Source of the DNA: Mycolicibacterium agri
Lineage (GTDB): Bacteria > Actinomycetota > Actinomycetes > Mycobacteriales > Mycobacteriaceae
Direction of reading: 5' to 3'
Assembly (NCBI RefSeq): GCF_002553505.1
Contig: NZ_PDCP01000005.1
Span: 1-64,000 of the forward strand
Length of the DNA stretch: 64,000 nucleotides
Shown here: piece after piece, positions 59,062 to 64,000 of the stretch
Numbering within the stretch: the first letter of the stretch is position 1
How the letters are laid out: every line of letters begins with the position of its first letter
Made by a program: the position numbers and the translations under genes
Notes under the pieces: model-generated
What the model was told of the DNA's origin: nothing
Seen by the model: the letters and a program-made list of their open reading frames with translations, nothing else
Databases searched by the model: none

Positions 59062-59081
59062 GTTTGCTCCGGGTTGTGCTG

Positions 59082-61226
59082 TTATGCCAAGAGAGTACTG
59101 GTAGGAGCTGGCCTACGCCGACTCCTCACCGACGTGGCGGGTGCCGAAGCGAACCGCAGGACCAGCGCCAGCGACTCGCCGGCAGACGTGGCCAAGAGAT
59201 TGCGGAACCGTTGCTGCAGCTCATGCAGAGCCGACGCGTACGGGGCGGAGAGCTTTTCAAGGTCGGCGCGATCGTGGGCGTAGAGGAACACCGGCGAGAT
59301 CGGCTGGACCGCCAGGCCCGCTTGCTGTGCCAAGATCCACACGGCTTCGACCGCCGAACCGCCCCGCGCGTAGTCGGTCAGTGCCTGGCCCTGTACCGAG
59401 ATGACCGCGACACAGCCGCCCGCTTGGACGCGCTCGCGGGTGTCGGTACCCAGCGCGGTGCCCGCGTCCCACGCTGCGAGGTGGGCCATCACGTCGCCGC
59501 GCCGGAGCACGTCGAGCTTCATCAGGTCGGCGGGTTTGAGCTCCAAGCTGTTGACGTCGATGCCGTCGTCCTGGTTCGGTTCGCCGGGCCATCGGACCTC
59601 AGAGATCATCTCGGCGTGCAGATGCGGTGTGAGATAGCGGATGCGGTCACTTTCGGCGAGGATGTTCGCCACGTCTGCGACAACCGTTGGTTCAGTGAGC
59701 AGATGCAGGCACGCACCTTCCCGTTGCGCGGCCGCATGCAGGGCCGCCACCGCGTCGTCGGGAAGGTCGTCGGGAAGCGAAACCCGTTTGCCCCGATGGC
59801 GATTGGTCTCCCTGGCGAGCATCGCCTCGTACAGCCGGGCCAGCTCGGCATCGGTGACGTCGCCCAGCCGAAGCACGGCGCGCAACGGGGTTCGCTCGTC
59901 GCCGGCTTCGAAGCGCAGCGGTCCGAGGATGCCGCCCGCGGCCGCGGCCACCCGGGCGTTGAACGCGGCCGCGCCGACCGCGACGGCGCTGGCCCGGTAG
60001 CTCACATCCATCGTCGAGGTGTATTCGGGCGCCAGCGCGATGGTGACCGCGTGGTCGCTCAGCGATACCTGCCAGGGTTGCATGTTTCCGCCCGATGGAG
60101 CGCGAACCGCCGCGGTGATGACTCGCCCGACGGCGTCTTGTGGCCCCGGCTCGGTCGGCTCAGGGTGTGCTCGTTCGGAGGACGGCCGGTGCGCCGGGGG
60201 CTCGGTGATCGCGTCGAGGTCCTGCGCGATGTCGGCGCGGATCCTGCCCGAGGAGAGTTCCTCGCCAAGGCCGATCCTTCGCACGGCCTCGGCCACCAGC
60301 GCTGCGCCCTGGGCGATATCGGGAACGAGCTGTGGCCAGGTGGACAGGCTGGTACCCACCTCGACCAGGGAAGCCGCCATCCGCGGCGACAGGTGCGCGC
60401 CTTCCATCATGCGGAGCGCGTAGGGCACCTTGTCTTCGCTCGACAGGCCCGAAAGCGCGGCGAAATCGACGTCGCCCAGCAGGCCGTGCAGCACCGGCCG
60501 GTGCGGCTCGAGGTCGAAGCGCTCGACGTCCAACGTGCCGCGGTCGCCGGTGGCCATCAGCACCGGGATGCGGCGGGCCCGCGCAGCCTGCCGAATGAGC
60601 ACCTTGGCGTCCAGCGAGTCGCACACCTCGACGACGATGTCGAGCCCTTCGAGGAAGCCGTCGACCGAGTTGGTGGTGATTCCGCGGTCGAGGACTTCCA
60701 CGGGCAGGTACGGGTCGAGTTCGGCGATCCGGCGGGCGGCGAGTGTGGCCTTGTTCAAGCCGAGGTCGAAGACGGTGGCCGGGACCCGGTTCAGGTTGGA
60801 CAACTCGAGTTCGTCGAAATCGGTCAGCCGCAGCCGGCCGCACAACCCCTCCTGCGCGAGGATGTGCGCAATGGCGTGGCCGACGCTGAGCCCGATGACG
60901 CCGACGCGCAGGCGCGAAAGTCGCTGCTGCTCGGCCGCGGTGATCAGATTGCGGTTGCGATCGAGCCGGACCGCGCGGAATCCGCGGGGGCCGAGGATGC
61001 TCACCGCGGCGCGGCGCCACGGGTAATAGGCCCAGTGCCTGGGTTCGGATATGACGTCGGGATGGGGAGCCGGGCGCAGGGCGGCCAGTTCGGCGCGCTG
61101 CGCGGGCCAGTTGTCCAGGAATTCGATTGTGGGGTCGGCGCGCAGCTCCTCGAGCACTCGTTGGTCGTGCGGTTGCGTCTCAAGCAGGATCGTCGGGCTG
61201 TGCTGATCTGCTCCAGCTGGCGTCAC
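59082..61226 (-). CDS. moeY: ThiF/E1-like plus nitroreductase fusion (Rv1355c family)
   Basis: A 714-residue fusion. About residues 80-330 are a ThiF/MoeB/E1-like adenylating domain (RVGVIGLSVGHAIAHILAQEG, then DELELSNLNR), and about 370-690 a nitroreductase-like FMN domain (VRAPSGGNMQPWQVSL). The family is annotated as MoeY for molybdopterin synthesis, but no other mo- genes are near and the nitroreductase half argues against that. A ThiF-nitroreductase pair is more like the machinery that installs and oxidises azolines in peptides (TOMM/SagB-type), or another adenylation-then-oxidation route. Its start overlaps the stop of the GNAT-like gene by 4 bases. Possibly cotranscribed with the c-di-GMP gene. 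Confidence 0.75.
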   Translation of the reverse strand: MTPAGADQHSPTILLETQPHDQRVLEELRADPTIEFLDNWPAQRAELAALRPAPHPDVISEPRHWAYYPWRRAAVSILGPRGFRAVRLDRNRNLITAAEQQRLSRLRVGVIGLSVGHAIAHILAQEGLCGRLRLTDFDELELSNLNRVPATVFDLGLNKATLAARRIAELDPYLPVEVLDRGITTNSVDGFLEGLDIVVEVCDSLDAKVLIRQAARARRIPVLMATGDRGTLDVERFDLEPHRPVLHGLLGDVDFAALSGLSSEDKVPYALRMMEGAHLSPRMAASLVEVGTSLSTWPQLVPDIAQGAALVAEAVRRIGLGEELSSGRIRADIAQDLDAITEPPAHRPSSERAHPEPTEPGPQDAVGRVITAAVRAPSGGNMQPWQVSLSDHAVTIALAPEYTSTMDVSYRASAVAVGAAAFNARVAAAAGGILGPLRFEAGDERTPLRAVLRLGDVTDAELARLYEAMLARETNRHRGKRVSLPDDLPDDAVAALHAAAQREGACLHLLTEPTVVADVANILAESDRIRYLTPHLHAEMISEVRWPGEPNQDDGIDVNSLELKPADLMKLDVLRRGDVMAHLAAWDAGTALGTDTRERVQAGGCVAVISVQGQALTDYARGGSAVEAVWILAQQAGLAVQPISPVFLYAHDRADLEKLSAPYASALHELQQRFRNLLATSAGESLALVLRFASAPATSVRSRRRPAPTSTLLA

Positions 61227-61972
61227 AGGCCGCTTCCGAGTGCTCTGGCATCGACGTGGTCGAGCTGGCGCGACAGGATTGCCATCTCGTTGAAGATCTT
61301 TGAAACCTGCTTGGCGTCAGCATGATTGGTGAAGGTGCCGCGGTCCCACCAAATCATCTTCGTACGATAGCGCTCGTCGGGGTACGGCGTGGCGGGAATC
61401 TTCGTCGCGACCACCCCGCCGGAGTTGCGCCAGCGGTTGAGCACGTGCGCTCCCGCCGTGGCCACCACGAACTGGGCATCCAGCAGCGCCATCGTCGGGA
61501 ACGGCGTACGGGCCAGGGTGTCGCTGAGCGATCGGCTCCGTCCCGCGTCGTCGGACATCCACGCGGTCTTCATCTCCACGACGCCGAAGGGCAGGCGGTC
61601 GGTCAGCATCTTGCGCACCGCGCTCAGGCCGGGCTGATCGGCCCATTCTTCAATCGCATGCGACTCCTCGGCCGACTCCAACGGGCCCTTGGCGCGGATG
61701 CCGCCCAGCACCTTTCCGCGGTCGTTCACCGCGACATGGAACAGCTGCGTGTTGGCCTCGTCCAGCAGTGAGTCCATGTCGAGGGCGCGTTCGATCCCAT
61801 GCTTGTGGTAGGTCCGGACCGCGCCATCGACAAAGTCTTCCCACAGCCCCGGATCAGCGGCCGGCGTGGAAACCACGATGGTGCAACCAGTGTCGGAATC
61901 GAACCAACTGATGCCCTCGTCGAGTGGGACGCTGTAATCCGGACGGTGGGTGCTCAGCGCAGGAACTTTCAT
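61223..61972 (-). CDS. GNAT/acyl-amino-acid-synthase-like protein
   Basis: A 249-residue protein I cannot assign firmly. The middle (HVAVNDRGKVLGGIRAKGP, then VVEMKTAWMSDDAGRSRSLSDTLARTPFPTMALLDAQFVVATAGAHVLNRWRNSGG) has the order of GNAT-like folds of the LuxI/FeeM type: a beta-strand with G-G-I-R, then a strand with Glu and a helix. Such enzymes make N-acyl amino acids or acyl-homoserine lactones from acyl-ACP. It forms an ATGA-type overlap with the ThiF-nitroreductase gene. The 5' region has two symmetrical sequence elements. If it is an acyl-amino acid synthase, the next protein could adenylate or oxidise its product. Confidence 0.5.
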   Translation of the reverse strand: MKVPALSTHRPDYSVPLDEGISWFDSDTGCTIVVSTPAADPGLWEDFVDGAVRTYHKHGIERALDMDSLLDEANTQLFHVAVNDRGKVLGGIRAKGPLESAEESHAIEEWADQPGLSAVRKMLTDRLPFGVVEMKTAWMSDDAGRSRSLSDTLARTPFPTMALLDAQFVVATAGAHVLNRWRNSGGVVATKIPATPYPDERYRTKMIWWDRGTFTNHADAKQVSKIFNEMAILSRQLDHVDARALGSGL

Positions 61973-62056
61973 TTTTGTCCCATCGTTAGGGCAACGGCGA
62001 CCGGAATCGCGGCAAAGTCGCGGTTGCCAGCGGCGTATTCACATGCGGTCTATATG

Positions 62057-62077
62057 AATACCCAGACTTTGAGTATT
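62057..62077. promoter_or_regulatory. 21-bp pseudopalindrome upstream of the GNAT-like gene
   Basis: AATAC-N11-GTATT, with a further C/G pair inside (AATACxC and GxGTATT), lies 85 bases upstream of the GNAT-like start. Its length resembles a lux-type box, but the sequence is not the lux consensus. Candidate operator for the operon. Confidence 0.4.
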
Positions 62078-62225
62078 GCTCGTCAAGACTCCGTTATTCC
62101 AGCTAGCGGGGCGATCTTGTCCGGGCAATATTTGATTGTCGAACCCGCTTGTTTGCGGAATTCCCACATCTGAATTGCTCAGCAATCGTCGCATGCGTCA
62201 ATAACCGCAGATGAGCGCATGTTAT

Positions 62226-62238
62226 CCGCCAATTTGGC
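62226..62238. promoter_or_regulatory. Perfect 13-bp palindrome
   Basis: CGCCAATTTGGCG is symmetrical around a central T. It lies about 210 bases upstream of purU and 254 bases upstream of the GNAT-like gene, so it could be an operator of either or part of an unknown transcript. Confidence 0.4.
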
Positions 62239-62447
62239 GAACAAAGTTATAAAACTGACACCAGAAATTAACGTTGCCGTAAAGTGCGCTCGATCTTGTA
62301 GCCAGCGTGCTCGACAGCGAGGCGGAGGGCGCGACGCAGCCGGTCTAGCAAGGTTTCGACCTTTCCAGCTTAGTCCGTCGCCCCCTGTTCGCTGGAATGA
62401 GACCCTGATTACGGGAAGTTAGCGGGCCGATCAGGGAAGGTTGAGCG

Positions 62448-63371
62448 ATGGCCACCCGAACGGATGTCGGCGCCGACGCCGACGGATATCCAGCACCGAG
62501 CCGCGGGCCTTTGCCGACCAAGGATGTCGGGCGGCTGCTGCTGCGATGTGCGGACCGCCCGGGGCTGGTTGCAGCGGTCAGCGGTTTCCTGGCCGCGGCC
62601 GGAGCGAACATCGTTTCGCTGGATCAACACGCCACCGAACCGTCAGGCGGCACCTTCATGCAGCGCACGATCTTTCACCTGCCCGGCCTTCCCGCCGCCC
62701 GCGACGCACTCGAACGCGATTTCGCCGAGCAGGTCGCTAGCCGCTTTGACATGGACTTTCGGCTCAGCGAAGCGGCCAAGCCCAAACGCGTTGCGATCAT
62801 GGCCTCCAAGGAGGACCACTGCCTGCTGGACCTGCTGTGGCGCAACCGTCGCGGCGAGCTGGACATGACGGTGTCCATGGTGATTTCCAATCACGCCGAC
62901 CTCGCCGACCAAGTACGCCCGTTCGGTGTGCCATTCATACATGTCCCCGCGACGAAAGAAACCAGGGCAGAAGCCGAACGTCGCCAACTCGAACTGCTGC
63001 GCGGCAACGTCGATCTGGTCGTGCTGGCCCGCTACATGCAAGTCCTCACCCCGGACTTCCTGGTGAACGTCGGCGCACCGTTGATCAACATCCATCATTC
63101 GTTCCTGCCCGCCTTCATCGGCGCGGCGCCGTACCGGCGTGCCAAGGAACGCGGGGTCAAACTCGTCGGCGCGACGGCACACTACGTCACCGAAGAACTC
63201 GACGACGGGCCGATCATCGAGCAAGACGTCGTTCGCGTCGATCATCGGCACACCGTCGAGGACCTCACTCGGCTCGGCGCCGACGTCGAGCGAGTGGTGT
63301 TGTCGCGCGCGGTGCTGTGGCACTGCCAGGACCGAATCATTCGGTACGGCAATCAGACCGTGGTGTTTTAG
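62448..63371 (+). CDS. purU: Formyltetrahydrofolate deformylase
   Basis: A 307-residue PurU: an ACT domain at about 28-100 ([48 protein letters not shown]) and a formyltransferase-fold hydrolase domain at about 110-300 with the catalytic set [10 protein letters not shown] (Asn, His) and [13 protein letters not shown] (Asp). It hydrolyses 10-formyl-THF to formate and THF, balancing one-carbon pools. The N-terminal 25 residues are an unstructured extension compared with E. coli PurU. GGAAGGTTGAG precedes the ATG. Convergent with the SDR at the right edge. Confidence 0.93.
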   Translation: MATRTDVGADADGYPAPSRGPLPTKDVGRLLLRCADRPGLVAAVSGFLAAAGANIVSLDQHATEPSGGTFMQRTIFHLPGLPAARDALERDFAEQVASRFDMDFRLSEAAKPKRVAIMASKEDHCLLDLLWRNRRGELDMTVSMVISNHADLADQVRPFGVPFIHVPATKETRAEAERRQLELLRGNVDLVVLARYMQVLTPDFLVNVGAPLINIHHSFLPAFIGAAPYRRAKERGVKLVGATAHYVTEELDDGPIIEQDVVRVDHRHTVEDLTRLGADVERVVLSRAVLWHCQDRIIRYGNQTVVF

Positions 63372-63384
63372 TTGGTGCTTTATG

Positions 63385-63408
63385 GGGCTTCAGTACTGGC
63401 TGGAGCCC
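63385..63408. terminator. Hairpin between convergent purU and SDR genes
   Basis: GGGCTTCAG and CTGGAGCCC form a 9-bp stem (one G-U pair) with a six-base loop. It lies 13 bases after the purU stop and overlaps the 3' end of the SDR gene. No U-run follows, which is common for mycobacterial terminators; it could end transcription from both sides. Confidence 0.4.
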
Positions 63409-64000
63409 TGGTCCACCGATATCGCCTGCGCGGTGACCAACCGCGATTCGTCGCTGGCCAGCCAGCACACCGCGTCGGCAATGTCTTCGGGGTTCGCCAC
63501 CCAGCTCGGGAGAAACGGGGTGAGCATGTTCATCAGGTTCTGGTTGCCGTAGGACTCGGCGGCCTTGGCGATCGCGGCCACCATTTGCTCCGACCCCATT
63601 TCGGTGACGACAGGCCCAGGGTGCACACTGTTGACGCGGATGGCGTGCTTACCCAGTTCGGCGGCGAAGGCCCGCGCCATTCCAGTCACCGCATGCTTGC
63701 TCGCGGTGTAGTGAATCATGAACGGCTGCAACTTGATTCCCGCCGCCGAGCCGATCAGGATGATCGACCCTCCGCGGCCGCCGTCGATGATCTTCTGCGC
63801 GCCTGCCATCACGGTGTTCCACGTGCCGATGACGTTGATGTCGATCACGTCGCGGAAGTCTTGCGGCGTTATCTCGTTCCACGCCGCGGGGGCCGTGATC
63901 CCCGCGTTGGCGACGATGATGTCGAGGCGTCCCAGCTCCGCAACCCCGTCGTCGACCGCCTTGCGCAGCCCGTCGAGGTCTCTGGTGTCGACAGCGGAGG
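63390..64000 (-). CDS. SDR oxidoreductase, mycofactocin-type, 5' end outside the window
   Basis: The last about 202 residues of an SDR; the cofactor-binding N terminus lies beyond the right edge. Visible are the segment TRDLDGLRKAVDDGVAELGRLDIIVANAGI, the catalytic Ser region (LIGSAAGIK), the Tyr-Lys pair (HYTASKHAV) and the C terminus (ITVDQG-like SVDQGSSQY). The pattern matches the mycofactocin-coupled SDR family, whose members keep NAD tightly bound and pass electrons to mycofactocin. The substrate is probably an alcohol; it cannot be fixed further. Confidence 0.8.
   Translation of the reverse strand, partial: SAVDTRDLDGLRKAVDDGVAELGRLDIIVANAGITAPAAWNEITPQDFRDVIDINVIGTWNTVMAGAQKIIDGGRGGSIILIGSAAGIKLQPFMIHYTASKHAVTGMARAFAAELGKHAIRVNSVHPGPVVTEMGSEQMVAAIAKAAESYGNQNLMNMLTPFLPSWVANPEDIADAVCWLASDESRLVTAQAISVDQGSSQY

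Larger units (their letters stand above)
61973..62447. other. 475-bp intergenic region, AT-rich, no gene
   Basis: This is the longest non-coding stretch of the window, between the divergent GNAT-like gene and purU. It is markedly more AT-rich than its neighbours at about 62040-62285 and has no convincing coding frame. It contains an AATAC-N11-GTATT element and a perfect 13-bp palindrome. A small RNA or long 5' leader is possible; nothing more can be supported from sequence. Confidence 0.6.

Noticed and set aside
57889..59283. Long rightward open frame over the c-di-GMP enzyme gene
   Set aside because: Antisense shadow; no recognisable domain, while the other strand has GGDEF and EAL motifs.
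59064..61325. Long rightward open frame of over 700 codons opposite the ThiF-nitroreductase gene
   Set aside because: Length alone misleads in such GC-rich DNA; the translation has no domain features and the opposite strand does.

Overview
The window looks like chromosomal DNA of an environmental, fast-growing mycobacterium (Mycolicibacterium type). GC is high, GTG and TTG starts are frequent, and many genes overlap by 4 bases. Several genes are mycobacterial hallmarks: a rifampin ADP-ribosyltransferase (arr), a 13E12/DUF222 HNH endonuclease under a mycobacterial SOS box, an AccD3-type carboxyltransferase, a CelA1-type GH6 cellulase, a GAF-GGDEF-EAL c-di-GMP enzyme next to a ThiF-nitroreductase protein (the Rv1354c-Rv1355c arrangement), and a mycofactocin-type SDR at the right edge. 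Family assignments come from reading the proteins and from memory of the families; no search was run.

Layout. 1-2.3 kb is an accessory segment with two poorly known genes, ending in a tRNA-3'-end-like sequence that may be an integration scar. 2.6-6.1 kb holds the SOS-controlled HNH protein, a serine hydrolase and arr. 6.1-11.3 kb is a dicarboxylate (probably malonate-type) cluster: AccD3-like protein, class III CoA-transferase, MatC-type carrier and a divergent FadR/GntR regulator, with the same 11-bp operator-like sequence at two promoters. 11.3-16 kb holds a peroxiredoxin-DUF742 fusion, a MASE1-GAF-PP2C phosphatase coupled to a crotonase, and MarR. 16-22.3 kb holds an amidohydrolase, a metzincin-like protein with a broken zinc motif, a methyltransferase-Ohr pair and a sulfatase. 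22.3-26 kb is a GntP permease, LysR and tartrate/D-malate dehydrogenase unit with two matching LysR boxes. 26-28 kb holds cellulase and RNase HI.

27.7-39.9 kb is a large catabolic locus around an IclR regulator. RraA-like, gamma-glutamyltransferase-like, SDR and RidA genes run one way. IclR, a three-gene ABC importer, an M24 hydrolase, an ornithine-cyclodeaminase-like enzyme and MmgE/PrpD run the other way. A 28-bp motif shared by two promoters suggests one regulon. 40-44.4 kb is a leftward group (NDH-2-like, nitroreductase, cis-CaaD-like tautomerase, benzoylformate-decarboxylase-like). 44.6-47.8 kb holds a sensor kinase, a divergent stand-alone receiver and CapA.

47.8-51.9 kb is the most unusual unit: a tightly overlapping leftward operon encoding 2-oxoacid dehydrogenase E1 alpha and E1 beta, a free-standing lipoyl domain with no acyltransferase domain, an acyl carrier protein, a KAS III-like synthase and an SDR. 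It looks like a small pathway that makes an acyl thioester from a 2-oxoacid and hands it to carrier-protein-based condensation. 52-56 kb has an EamA exporter, a YbaK-type deacylase, two abutting acyl-CoA dehydrogenases and a PD-(D/E)XK-like protein. 57.2-62 kb is a leftward run of a GNAT-like protein, the ThiF-nitroreductase protein and the c-di-GMP enzyme. purU and a partial SDR close the window.
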